DNA of 64,000 nucleotides from assembly GCA_041394185.1 (NCBI GenBank), contig JAWKIQ010000002.1, forward strand, positions 992,001 to 1,056,000. Direction: 5' to 3'. Position numbers and translations under genes: made by a program. Positions 41,707 through 48,854 of the stretch are shown here, in pieces; position 1 is the stretch's first letter, and the number at the start of each line of letters is the position of its first letter. Below the pieces are notes generated by a model. That model was not told the DNA's origin. It searched no databases and saw only the letters and a list, made by a program, of their open reading frames with translations. The stretch is from Acidimicrobiales bacterium (GTDB lineage: Bacteria > Actinomycetota > Acidimicrobiia > Acidimicrobiales > Poriferisodalaceae).

Positions 41707-42153
41707 CTAGCCCGAAGTCTCGGTTCGTGGTTTCGTAGCGCGGGCTTGAGTATCCGGCACTTCTGCCCTGCCCTTGCCGAGAGCAAGAGCGATGATGAGC
41801 ATGACGCCCGCCGCGGCGCCGAACCTGATGCCCCAGATTGCGTTGAATTCGTGTGTTGACGGCGGGAGGAACGCCACACCGTCAGGGTCCTCGTAGAAAT
41901 AGCGGCAGGTGGCTCGGGGCGGCCAGGGTTGTCGAGAGACGAGCTCGGTTCGACTGACCTCGAAGCTAAGCGGAAGTGGGCAGTTGTGCTCCGCGACCCG
42001 AAGAAGATCGCCTGCTGCAAGAACGAGCAGCAGGGCCGCGGCAAGAACCAGCAGCCAGCGAATCACTCGTCGCGTCGCTTGGGAGCGGTGCCTGCTCAAC
42101 TTGGGGAATCTCTGCTCGGCGGCTTTCGGTGCCATGCGCGCCAAGTCGGCCAC
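41707..42153 (-). CDS. Hypothetical membrane protein (148 aa)
   Basis: A basic N-terminus is followed by a first helix 'WLLVLAAALLLVLAAGDLL' (about 33-51). An extracytoplasmic loop with two Cys ('HNCPLPLSFEVSRTEL' and 'RATCRYFYEDPDG') probably forms a disulfide, and a second helix 'FGAAAGVMLIIALALGKG' precedes the cytoplasmic tail. No family is recognised. It is convergent with the Fic gene and may be cotranscribed with the short frame upstream at 42096-42344. Confidence 0.7.
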   Translation of the reverse strand: MADLARMAPKAAEQRFPKLSRHRSQATRRVIRWLLVLAAALLLVLAAGDLLRVAEHNCPLPLSFEVSRTELVSRQPWPPRATCRYFYEDPDGVAFLPPSTHEFNAIWGIRFGAAAGVMLIIALALGKGRAEVPDTQARATKPRTETSG

Positions 42154-42344
42154 CTGAGGGCAAGCATGAGGGACGCATCCCGACGCATCTCTCGACGGTC
42201 TTCTTCGCCGACCACAAGCCTGGCGACTTCGTCAGCGGCAGTGACCATTGCCTCGTCTTCCATCAGAAGGCTCCAGACTTGATCGGAATTAGATCGAACA
42301 TCTCGCAACCTACCCCGGGCGACCAACCCCTCTGCGGCCGCCAA
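42096..42344 (-). CDS. Possible short hypothetical protein (82 aa)
   Basis: The frame overlaps the start of the membrane protein gene by 58 bp. The product is helical and charged ('MEDEAMVTAADEVARLVVGEEDRREMRRDASLMLALRW'). The orientation fits a two-gene unit, but nothing else supports it and the region may be non-coding. Confidence 0.3.
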   Translation of the reverse strand: MAAAEGLVARGRLRDVRSNSDQVWSLLMEDEAMVTAADEVARLVVGEEDRREMRRDASLMLALRWPTWRAWHRKPPSRDSPS

Positions 42345-42432
42345 TATCGGCGTGCTCGACCACGCGAAGGCGGCAACTCAGTTGATTGGCGTCGCTGAAC
42401 CGGCCACAGTTTCTCAAACACGATGATTGGGG

Positions 42433-42798
42433 ATGCCGGTGGATCGGGACCTGGCTGACACTCTGTGGTTGTGTGATCGAGCAACGCCTGGACCCTGGTT
42501 CCAGGTGAACGCCGACGACACGCACTTCATGAACCTGATCGGTGTAGCCACCGAGCGCTCGGTCGATGGCACCAGGGCGTTCAGCGATGGCTACGACAGC
42601 GCCAAGATGATTGCTGCGACACTCGTGCAGGAACCCCGGTACGTGTCCTGCGAGGATGACCGGTGGGACGAGAACGCGATGTTCATCGCTGCGGCGAGAG
42701 AACTCGTTCCAAAGCTTGTCGAGGAAGTGGCAGCGCTCCGACAGCAACTCCGCGACCTGGAGGGTGACGGTGCAGTGGATGGTGCATCGGGTGAGTAG
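42433..42798 (+). CDS. Phage Ea22/Ead-like hypothetical protein
   Basis: ATG 42433 gives 121 aa. The product pairs a 'CDRATPGPWFQVNADD' N-terminal element with 'ENAMFIAAARELVPKLVEEVAALRQQLRDLE' at the C-terminus. That combination (ATPGPW... then FI-A-x-AR...LP-L...EV..L) is typical of Ea22/Ead-like proteins found in phages and integrated elements. Function unknown. It lies just inside the right end of the island and supports a phage-related origin. Confidence 0.65.
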   Translation: MPVDRDLADTLWLCDRATPGPWFQVNADDTHFMNLIGVATERSVDGTRAFSDGYDSAKMIAATLVQEPRYVSCEDDRWDENAMFIAAARELVPKLVEEVAALRQQLRDLEGDGAVDGASGE

Positions 42799-42808
42799 CC
42801 ACTAGTGC

Positions 42809-42867
42809 GGTGCACAAACAGTGTGCACCCCCATCCCCGGACCGCCGATAACACTGGGCTAACACTG
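42809..42867. repeat. Inverted repeat and tandem AACACTG heptamers near attR
   Basis: GGTGCAC (42809-42815) and GTGCACC (42823-42829) form a 7-bp inverted repeat around AAACAGT. The tandem AACACTG pair follows at 42850-42856 and 42861-42867, same spacing and orientation as near attL. Confidence 0.5.
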
Positions 42868-42986
42868 CCAAGGGCGAATAGCGGGCATCAGCGGTCGATC
42901 GGCGCTATGTTCGAGTTCGACAGAAATAGCTGCTGACCTGGGCAGACGCTGCCAGCGAGCCATCTCGGCGAGAGTGCGGGCACGAA

Positions 42987-43066
42987 CTTGAAAACCGTTG
43001 AGCCTCACGGCTCCGGGGGTTCGAATCCCCCTCTCTCCGCCAAGGTGTTTGCCACGTCGAGGGCGC
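42987..43066 (+). repeat. attR-type direct repeat (tRNA-Ser 3' half copy)
   Basis: A copy of 37888-37967: anticodon loop, variable arm, T arm, acceptor 3' strand and CCA, then GTTTGCCACGTCGAGGGCGC. The 5' half of the tRNA is absent, so it is not a functional tRNA gene. Confidence 0.9.
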
Positions 43067-43079
43067 TTGGGGTTCGGGC

Positions 43080-43421
43080 ATGATCATTTGGCAAGGACGG
43101 GGCTGGGTCGTCGCAGTGGTCGGATTCAGTTGTCTGGTTCTCGCTGAGTTTGCCAGCGAGGCGCTCACGAACGATTCCGGCTACTACCAGGATCATCGAT
43201 GGCCGATGGCGGTCGCTTGTGCGGCCGCCGCAGCAATCATCTTCATGGTGCGGCACAAGCTGGAACCGGCCAAGAGTCGACGCGTACGAGATGTCGACAC
43301 CCTGGAAGAGTTCGCGATTCACCCCTCGGCCAGCTCGTTCTTCTTCATTCCGCTCCGCGTGTGGCCTGCGGTACTACTCGCAGTCTCGGTGGTACTCGCG
43401 ATCGCGGAACCGTTCAGCTAG
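43080..43421 (+). CDS. Hypothetical membrane protein (113 aa)
   Basis: Three hydrophobic segments: 'GWVVAVVGFSCLVLAEFA', 'WPMAVACAAAAAIIFMV' and 'VWPAVLLAVSVVLAIAEPF', with a charged cytoplasmic loop containing 'KSRRVRDVDTLEEF'. No family is recognised. It starts 14 bp outside attR, so it is the first gene of the flanking chromosome, or a remnant of an earlier insertion. Confidence 0.65.
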   Translation: MIIWQGRGWVVAVVGFSCLVLAEFASEALTNDSGYYQDHRWPMAVACAAAAAIIFMVRHKLEPAKSRRVRDVDTLEEFAIHPSASSFFFIPLRVWPAVLLAVSVVLAIAEPFS

Positions 43422-43573
43422 TCGACCGGGGCTGTGCCACGACAAGTTGCCGAGCCGTTGAGCCCCTTGGCAGGCAGACACGTTGGCGGACGGATGGATT
43501 GCACCCTTTGAGGCCACAACACCACTACCCGTGTCGTTTCTGGTCTTCTCGTGACTGTCCCACCCCCTCTATA

Positions 43574-43597
43574 CGCTTTTGGCGTACGCCAAAAGCG
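43574..43597. promoter_or_regulatory. 24-bp perfect palindrome upstream of the HNH gene
   Basis: Half-site CGCTTTTGGCGT (43574-43585) is exactly repeated in inverse as ACGCCAAAAGCG (43586-43597), with no spacer. It ends 28 bases before the HNH start codon. It could be an operator, a cruciform, or an mRNA hairpin controlling translation. Confidence 0.6.
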
Positions 43598-43625
43598 GTC
43601 ACCAACGACGGGTGGGAGCAGTGAA

Positions 43626-44654
43626 ATGATCGTCGATGTCGAAGAGTTGGCAACACAGACAAGAGCGGCAGATGGGCTGGTCGAACTGGGCCGCCGGATC
43701 TCACGCGGCCACTTCGACCTTTGTATGGGCGCCGCCGACTTCGCCGACGGGCCAGTGTGGATCGCCCACGGCGCGCCTTCAGCCGCGCACTGGCTCGCTG
43801 ACCGCCTCGATGTCGCCGCGGCCACTGTGCGTGAATGGATACGCATCGGCCGCGCTCTACGCGCATTTCATCCGTCCGCGAATGCATTCGCCGAAGGCCG
43901 ACTCAGCTACGCAAAGATCCAAGTCGTCACGCGCTACCTCACCACCGACAACGAAACCGACCTACTCGCTTTGGCCCAACGGGTCCCCGCCGCAAGCCTC
44001 CCCGAAGCGATCGCCGCGTGGACGATGGCCAACGAACCAGGCGAGGTCATCGACGCACGACACCAACGCGACCGCTCAGTTCGAATACGCAACCACGCCG
44101 ACGGAACCCGCACCACCACAATCCGGACAAACGGCCTCATCGGCGGGGCACTCCAAGCAGCCATCGACGCCGAACTGATGCGAGGCAAGCTACGACGAGA
44201 ACCCGACGGCAACTGGCCAACCGTCGCACAACAACGCCACGACGCCCTCGCCCGCATCATCAACGGCACAGGCGGCACCACCCAAAACAGCGTCCACTAC
44301 GAAGTCGTACTCCACGCCCGCAGCGACGGCTGCGCCCTCGACGACGGAACACCAATCACCGAATCAACCATCGCCGCACTGCTCGACAAAGCCTTCATCA
44401 GACTCCTCATCCACGACGCACAACGCAACCCCGTCAACGCCTCGACACGCCGCCGCCTCCCCACCAAACGACAGAAACGCGTAGTCAAGGAACGAGACCG
44501 CACCTGCATCGACTGCGGCCGCAACGAACTACTCACATACGACCACAACCCAGCCTGGGAACACACACGGCGCACCCACACCGACGAACTAGACCTCCGC
44601 TGCATCCCATGCCACCGCAAACGCCACGGGGCCAGCTACCCACATGCGCACTAG
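43626..44654 (+). CDS. DUF222/HNH endonuclease domain protein (13E12-like)
   Basis: ATG 43626 (GGGAGCAG upstream) is preferred to GTG 43551, which would translate the palindrome. The 342-aa product has an N-terminal helical DUF222 domain with 'GLVELGRRISRGHFDLCMGAADFADG' and 'AAHWLADRLDVAAATVREWIRIGRAL'. The C-terminal HNH domain reads 'RTCIDCGRNELLTYDHNPAWEH' and 'LRCIPCHRKRHG', giving two C-x2-C zinc pairs and the catalytic His. Such genes are multicopy, mobile-looking families in actinobacteria with unproven function. Confidence 0.9.
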   Translation: MIVDVEELATQTRAADGLVELGRRISRGHFDLCMGAADFADGPVWIAHGAPSAAHWLADRLDVAAATVREWIRIGRALRAFHPSANAFAEGRLSYAKIQVVTRYLTTDNETDLLALAQRVPAASLPEAIAAWTMANEPGEVIDARHQRDRSVRIRNHADGTRTTTIRTNGLIGGALQAAIDAELMRGKLRREPDGNWPTVAQQRHDALARIINGTGGTTQNSVHYEVVLHARSDGCALDDGTPITESTIAALLDKAFIRLLIHDAQRNPVNASTRRRLPTKRQKRVVKERDRTCIDCGRNELLTYDHNPAWEHTRRTHTDELDLRCIPCHRKRHGASYPHAH

Positions 44655-44693
44655 TTACCTCGGCTAGGGCGAAGTTGGACGCCCCGACAGCAA

Positions 44694-45356
44694 TCAGCGA
44701 GCGACCCCGCCGAGTCCGAACATCTCCCGACACTCATCGAAACCCTCGACTCGGATTGCGAAGTGGGGCCTGTGTTGCTCCCACCGTTGCGGGGTTATCC
44801 GATAGCGGATCTGCTCGCTGGGTTCGCCACGTCGCACCTCGAGCGTCCGGCCATTGGGTTCGTAGCCTGTGGCGAGCGACACCCTTTGCGAGGCCACGTT
44901 GTCGACGTAGGCCGCGCTGGTCACCTCTTCGGCCTGGAGATGCTCGAAGGCGAAGTGCAGCATGGCGAACCTCATTTCCTTGCCAATTCCGTTGCCCTGG
45001 TGAGTGCTGCCCAGCCACGAGCCCGTTTCTGCGCTTCGAAGGGTGGGGAAGCGTTTGGCTTTCAGGTTCTGCATGCCGACCAATTCGCCATCGTGCTCGA
45101 CCGTCAGAGCAAGATCCCAACTCTCGGGGGAGAAGTCACTTCGGCAGCGCCACCAGTATTGAAGGGCTTCTCGCTCGAACCTCGGAGAAGGCACGTCGGT
45201 CCACGGCGTGGTGAATGGCATCGTCGTCGGGTCGTGAATCCCTGCCTTGGCCAACTCCACCAGCTCCACGAGGTCTTCATCACTGGGCACGCGCAGCTCC
45301 AGCCGCGGCGTGCGGATCCGCAGACCGAACAAAGGCCAGTGATCGGCGAGAGTCAT
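44694..45356 (-). CDS. GNAT N-acetyltransferase (RimJ/RimL-like)
   Basis: ATG 45356 starts 'MTLADHWPLFGLRIRTPRLELR', a common N-terminus for this subgroup; ATG 45392 is an alternative. The 220-aa product has the acetyl-CoA motif A region 'SWLGSTHQGNGIGKEMRFAMLHFAFEHL' (Q-x-x-G-x-G/A) and the following 'AAYVDNVASQRVSLATGYEPNG'. It acetylates an amine, perhaps a protein N-terminus or small molecule; unknown. Confidence 0.88.
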   Translation of the reverse strand: MTLADHWPLFGLRIRTPRLELRVPSDEDLVELVELAKAGIHDPTTMPFTTPWTDVPSPRFEREALQYWWRCRSDFSPESWDLALTVEHDGELVGMQNLKAKRFPTLRSAETGSWLGSTHQGNGIGKEMRFAMLHFAFEHLQAEEVTSAAYVDNVASQRVSLATGYEPNGRTLEVRRGEPSEQIRYRITPQRWEQHRPHFAIRVEGFDECREMFGLGGVAR

Positions 45357-45488
45357 AGCGCAGAGTCTGGCCCACCCCTGTGGTTCGGACATGAGGATTT
45401 CTCGTTGGGCGCAACTGCCGAGCCCTGAGTTGTGCCGGGGGACCACCTGCTTGGATGGGCCCGCTCCCTGTCTGCCACACTCACATGT

Positions 45489-46184
45489 GTGCGGTGGGCG
45501 AGTGATGCTTCGGAAGGGCGCTTCTCAAAACTCGTGTGGGTGGGGGTGTGGTCGGCTCTGGCGCTCGCCGGGTGCGCAACTAGCGGTGACTCGGTCGAGA
45601 CGATGGCTCAAACATCCTCGTCGACGACGTTGGTCACCACGACATCCGCCGATCCGATGGTGCCTGCGCCGGCGTCGCTTGGCGTCGCCTCAGACGAGCT
45701 TGCGGCTTTGTTGGAGGGCGAATACGGTCCCGACGACCCCGCAATAGCGATCTCCGCGGACGGAAACCTCGTATACGCGCTCGCACCTACAGAGTTGGAT
45801 GGGCGCATCATCGCCGACGCAGAGGCCGCCGACAACGGTCAGTGGTTCGTTTTGGTGAGCCTGACTGTCGAAGGTGCCAAAGCCCTTGACGCGATGGCTG
45901 AGACTTACTTCGGGCATCAGATAGCGCTTGTGCTCGACGGCGTGGTTCGTATGGCGCCAACCATTAATGCGACTAGCTTCGGTGGGGAGATGGTGGTCTC
46001 GGGCATGACGGGGCCCGACGAAGCAGCCGTCATCGCCGAAATGGTGATGGCCTCACGTGGCGAACCAGCGCGTTTCGAGTTGCGTCCCGTTGTCTTCGAG
46101 GTGCCGCTGCAGGTCGCTGATGTAGAAGACCTGATGCGAGCCCTCGAAAACGCGGACGCCCAGCCACGTCGAGTCGACCCGTAG
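45489..46184 (+). CDS. Lipoprotein with orphan SecD P1-like domain
   Basis: From GTG 45489 (uncertain; TTG/GTG alternatives both sides) a lipoprotein signal 'LVWVGVWSALALAGC' is followed by a Ser/Thr linker. The 231-aa product then contains 'GQWFVLVSLTVEGAKALDAMAETYFG', 'QIALVLDGVVRMAPTINATSFGGEMVVSGM' and 'DEAAVIAEMV', closely matching the periplasmic P1 head of SecD. No membrane pore part is present. Its 3' end is duplicated at 46779-46848. Function is unknown; it could act in surface protein folding. Confidence 0.75.
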   Translation: MRWASDASEGRFSKLVWVGVWSALALAGCATSGDSVETMAQTSSSTTLVTTTSADPMVPAPASLGVASDELAALLEGEYGPDDPAIAISADGNLVYALAPTELDGRIIADAEAADNGQWFVLVSLTVEGAKALDAMAETYFGHQIALVLDGVVRMAPTINATSFGGEMVVSGMTGPDEAAVIAEMVMASRGEPARFELRPVVFEVPLQVADVEDLMRALENADAQPRRVDP

Positions 46185-46266
46185 GGCTTCACAGATGGCA
46201 TCACACATCGACTTGAGCCACGTGAACAGTGACGGCATTGACCACCTATCCAGGTCTGCCGACGCC
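46124..46266 (+). repeat. 143-bp duplication, left copy
   Basis: It includes the last 20 codons of the SecD-like lipoprotein gene and a frameshifted copy of the first ~24 codons of the cyclase gene (ATG 46195). The partner copy is 46779-46921; by-eye identity is about 85-90%. Confidence 0.85.
46195..46266 (+). pseudogene. 5' fragment of the cyclase gene (duplication scar)
   Basis: It encodes 'MASHIDLSHVNSDG' like the intact cyclase 'MASHIDLSHVISDG', then an extra T (GGCATTGACC against GGCATGACC) shifts the frame. Similarity stops after GACGCC at 46266. The DNA from here to 46348 shows no other gene. Confidence 0.78.
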
Positions 46267-46348
46267 AGTTCGAGGCGCTCGGCCGCGCTAAGACCCGGCA
46301 GGTCTCCGATACGGACGGGAGCGCCGCGACCGAGCGAAATGCGGTGCG

Positions 46349-46741
46349 CTAGTGCGATCCGTACTTCTCTGCGTGGTGAGCCTCGGCATCGGGAGCGGCC
46401 TCGCCCGCTGGCAGTGGTGCTTGAAGGCTCACGTTGCGGCCGTCCGGGTCGCGCACGATGGCTTCGGTGACGTTCCAGTGTTGCGGCGTGAACGGCCGCA
46501 CGTAGTCGAAACCTGTGCCGATCTGAGCTGAATCGGCCACATCGATTATTGGATGTGTCGCCAATTCGCCCTCGGCCTGCTCCGAGATGAACACGTAGGG
46601 ACCGCCCGACGGATGGGCCCACTGACCCGAGCCGTGATCGGTTTCGAACACATTCTCGAAGCCGAGTCGGGCCCAGAAGGCCGCGGTCTCGGCATAGCTG
46701 CGTGTTTCGAGATAGAACCCAGCGAATCCGTTGGTCGTCAT
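46349..46741 (-). CDS. Glyoxalase/VOC superfamily protein
   Basis: ATG 46741 has GGGGGAAG upstream and gives 130 aa. It has the VOC pattern 'FAGFYLETRSYAETAAFWARLGFENVFETDHGSGQWAHPSGGPYVFI' and 'EAIVRDPDGRNVSLQAPLP', a beta-alpha-beta-beta-beta single module. Conserved His/Glu metal positions are incomplete by eye, so dioxygenase, isomerase and binding roles are all possible. It lies on the opposite strand between the two 143-bp repeats, so it probably arrived with the rearrangement. Confidence 0.85.
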   Translation of the reverse strand: MTTNGFAGFYLETRSYAETAAFWARLGFENVFETDHGSGQWAHPSGGPYVFISEQAEGELATHPIIDVADSAQIGTGFDYVRPFTPQHWNVTEAIVRDPDGRNVSLQAPLPAGEAAPDAEAHHAEKYGSH

Positions 46742-46778
46742 CGTCTTCCCCCTTTGCCGGAGGCTACTAAGCCGAGCC

Positions 46779-46921
46779 AGAAGACCTGATGCTCGCCCTC
46801 GAAAGCGCTGATGCCGCAGCCACGTCGAGTCGACCCGTAGGGTTTCGCAGATGGCATCACACATCGACTTGAGCCACGTGATCAGCGACGGCATGACCAC
46901 CTACCCGGGACTGCCGACGCC
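46779..46921 (+). repeat. 143-bp duplication, right copy
   Basis: It carries the intact start of the cyclase gene (ATG 46851) and a frameshifted copy of the lipoprotein gene end ('EDLMLALESADA' against 'EDLMRALENADA'). Each copy thus preserves only one of the two genes. Confidence 0.85.
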
Positions 46922-47507
46922 CGAGATCGCAACCCACTTGAGCAGGGAGCAGGCCGAGGAGGCCTACGGCCCGGGTGTGACCTTCCAGATCGGGATGATC
47001 CACATCTGCACCAACACCGGCACCTACTTGGACGTGCCGTTTCATCGATTCGCCGACGGTCACGACCTGACGGGACTAGCCCTCGAGCGAGTGGCAGCTG
47101 TTCCGGCGGTGTGTTTCAGCCATACGACCGGTCGAGAGATCGATCTCGACCCTTCACAACTCAACGGGCTCGCCGGCCATGCGGTGTTGATCCGCACCGG
47201 TCACTCGCGCCACTTCAACACCCCGGCATACGCCGAGACCCATCCGTATCTGACGGCCTCGGCTGCCGAGGCACTGGTCGCCGCCGAAGTCGCTTGTGTG
47301 GGCATCGACTCGTTGAATATCGACAGCACCGACGACCGGCGGCGGCCGGTGCACACGACGCTGCTGCGGGCGGGCATACCGATCGTCGAACACCTGACGA
47401 ATCTGGACGCGCTGCCAACCGCCGGCTTCACGTTCACAGCGGTTCCGCCCAAGATCGAAGGGGCAGGGACCTTCACCGTTAGGGCCTACGCGACCTTCGG
47501 GTCGTAG
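46851..47507 (+). CDS. Cyclase / kynurenine-formamidase-like metal-dependent hydrolase
   Basis: The 218-aa protein of the Cyclase family (PF04199 type) has the signature region 'ICTNTGTYLDVPFHRFADGHDL'. The family consensus is H-x-G-T-H-x-D-x-P-x-H; here the first and second His are Asn and Tyr, so metal coordination is altered. It ends 'PIVEHLTNLDALP', a conserved E-x-L-x-N-L. Members hydrolyse formylkynurenine, isatin or similar amides. It is probably transcribed with the aminotransferase 42 bp downstream. Confidence 0.88.
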   Translation: MASHIDLSHVISDGMTTYPGLPTPEIATHLSREQAEEAYGPGVTFQIGMIHICTNTGTYLDVPFHRFADGHDLTGLALERVAAVPAVCFSHTTGREIDLDPSQLNGLAGHAVLIRTGHSRHFNTPAYAETHPYLTASAAEALVAAEVACVGIDSLNIDSTDDRRRPVHTTLLRAGIPIVEHLTNLDALPTAGFTFTAVPPKIEGAGTFTVRAYATFGS

Positions 47508-47549
47508 CATCTGCGCGATGAACAACCCGCGTCGCACTCCGGAGTTCTC

Positions 47550-48854
47550 GTGACCGGACACGTCTTCGAGCGGGCGATCGGTCGCCCCCAGGCGGTGCGA
47601 GCCCGCGGGTGTGTGATCACCGACGCCGACGGCAACGAGTACCTCGACGGCGCCGCCGGTGCCATCGCAAACTCGGTCGGCCACGGCCACCCCGCGGTGG
47701 TTGCAGCCATGGCCGAACAGGCGGCCAGCGTCGACTATGTACACGCCACACAGTTCGCGGCGCCCAGCCTCGAGCGTTATGCCGATGCCGTGGCCCAGAT
47801 CGCCCCGGTCGACGGGGTGCGCGTCTTCCCAGTCAGCGGCGGCAGCGAGGCCAACGAGACGGCACTGAAGCTGGCGCGCCAGTACCACCTGGCCCGGGGC
47901 GAAGACCGGCACCTGATCGCTGCCCGCGAGGGCGCGTACCACGGCAACACCAGGGGGGTGCTCGATGCCTCCGACAGGCGCGCCCTGGCCAGTGGATACG
48001 AACCGTGGATCGGCAAGACCCTGCGCGTGCCTATGGCACACCCGTACCGAGACGACCGCTCCGGCGCCGAGATCGCCGCCGAAACCGAGCGCATCATCGT
48101 CGAGGCGGGCGCCCACAACGTGGCCGCGTTCATCGCCGAGCCCGTCAGCGGAGCCACCCTGGCGGCCTCGGTGCCGCCACCCGACTATTGGCCTGCCATC
48201 GCCGACATGTGCAGGCGCCACGGCATCTTGCTGGTTCTCGACGAGGTCATGACCGGATTCGGCCGCACCGGTCGGTGGTTCGCCGCCGAACACTGGGGCC
48301 TGCGACCAGACATCGTCACCTCGGGCAAAGGCGCCTCCAGCGGCTATTGGCCGCTGGGCCTGTGCCTGGCCTCGGGCGACGTCTACGACGCCGTCGCGGA
48401 CGCCGGCAACTTCGTGCACGGCTTCACGTGGTCTCATCACCCGATCGGTGCGGCGGTCGCCGGGGCCGTGCTGGACGTGATGAGGTCCGAAGGGCTGGTC
48501 GAACAGGTTCCTGCCAAGGGCGACAGGTGCCGTATGCGTTTGAGCGAAGCCCTCGGCGATCATCCCAACGTCGGCGACATACGTGGCATCGGCCTGATGA
48601 CCGGTGTCGAGTTCGTGGCCGACCGGTCAACGAAGGCACCATTCGACCGGTCGCAGCGCGTCGCCGAGGCGGTGGTGGAAGCCTGCTTCGAGCGGCGGAT
48701 GACCATCTACCCGTGCACCTCGGCGGTCGATGGTCACACCGGCGACGCGGTGATGTTGGGCCCTCCGCTGTCGGTCACCGACGTCGAGCTCGACGAGATG
48801 GTCGACCGCCTGATCGACGCCGTGTCGGCTGTGGGTCAGCTGTCGAGGCCGTAG
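47550..48854 (+). CDS. Class III PLP aminotransferase
   Basis: The 434-aa enzyme (GTG start) has 'DADGNEYLDGAAGAIANSVGHGHPAV', 'PVSGGSEANETALKLARQYH', 'LLVLDEVMTGFGRTG' and the Schiff-base Lys in 'IVTSGKGASSGYWPLG'. It is like omega-amino acid:pyruvate or adenosylmethionine-type aminotransferases. It transfers an amino group from an unknown amine. It is convergent with the hydantoinase B gene, overlapping 19 bp at the 3' ends, and clusters with cyclase and hydantoinase genes, suggesting amide/amine catabolism. Confidence 0.94.
   Translation: MTGHVFERAIGRPQAVRARGCVITDADGNEYLDGAAGAIANSVGHGHPAVVAAMAEQAASVDYVHATQFAAPSLERYADAVAQIAPVDGVRVFPVSGGSEANETALKLARQYHLARGEDRHLIAAREGAYHGNTRGVLDASDRRALASGYEPWIGKTLRVPMAHPYRDDRSGAEIAAETERIIVEAGAHNVAAFIAEPVSGATLAASVPPPDYWPAIADMCRRHGILLVLDEVMTGFGRTGRWFAAEHWGLRPDIVTSGKGASSGYWPLGLCLASGDVYDAVADAGNFVHGFTWSHHPIGAAVAGAVLDVMRSEGLVEQVPAKGDRCRMRLSEALGDHPNVGDIRGIGLMTGVEFVADRSTKAPFDRSQRVAEAVVEACFERRMTIYPCTSAVDGHTGDAVMLGPPLSVTDVELDEMVDRLIDAVSAVGQLSRP

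Larger units (their letters stand above)
37888..43066. mobile_element. tRNA-Ser(TGA)-associated integrative island without a visible integrase
   Basis: A 5.1-kb segment is bounded by an 80-bp direct repeat (37888-37967 and 42987-43066; 57 identical bases, then 2 differences in the remainder). The left copy completes the tRNA and the right copy is only the tRNA 3' half plus flank, the usual attL/attR geometry. Cargo: an excisionase-like HTH protein next to attL, two hypotheticals, a DUF3800-like protein, a class II Fic protein, a small membrane protein and an Ea22-like phage protein. No tyrosine or serine recombinase reading frame is seen, so mobility would need an integrase in trans or the gene was lost. 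Confidence 0.82.

Noticed and set aside
42310..42747. Minus-strand frame opposite the Ea22-like gene
   Set aside because: The plus-strand product has a recognisable family pattern while this one has none.
37888..43066. Island considered as a prophage
   Set aside because: No capsid, portal, terminase, tail or lysis gene and only 5.1 kb; only an excisionase-like and an Ea22-like gene recall phage.
43835..45214. Long plus-strand open frame of 459 codons
   Set aside because: It is an antisense or out-of-frame shadow of the HNH and GNAT genes; the product is almost pure Arg/His/Pro/Thr without any domain.
46053..46622. Minus-strand frame of 189 codons beneath the lipoprotein gene end
   Set aside because: It runs through both the duplication and the VOC gene antisense and changes character at the repeat boundary.
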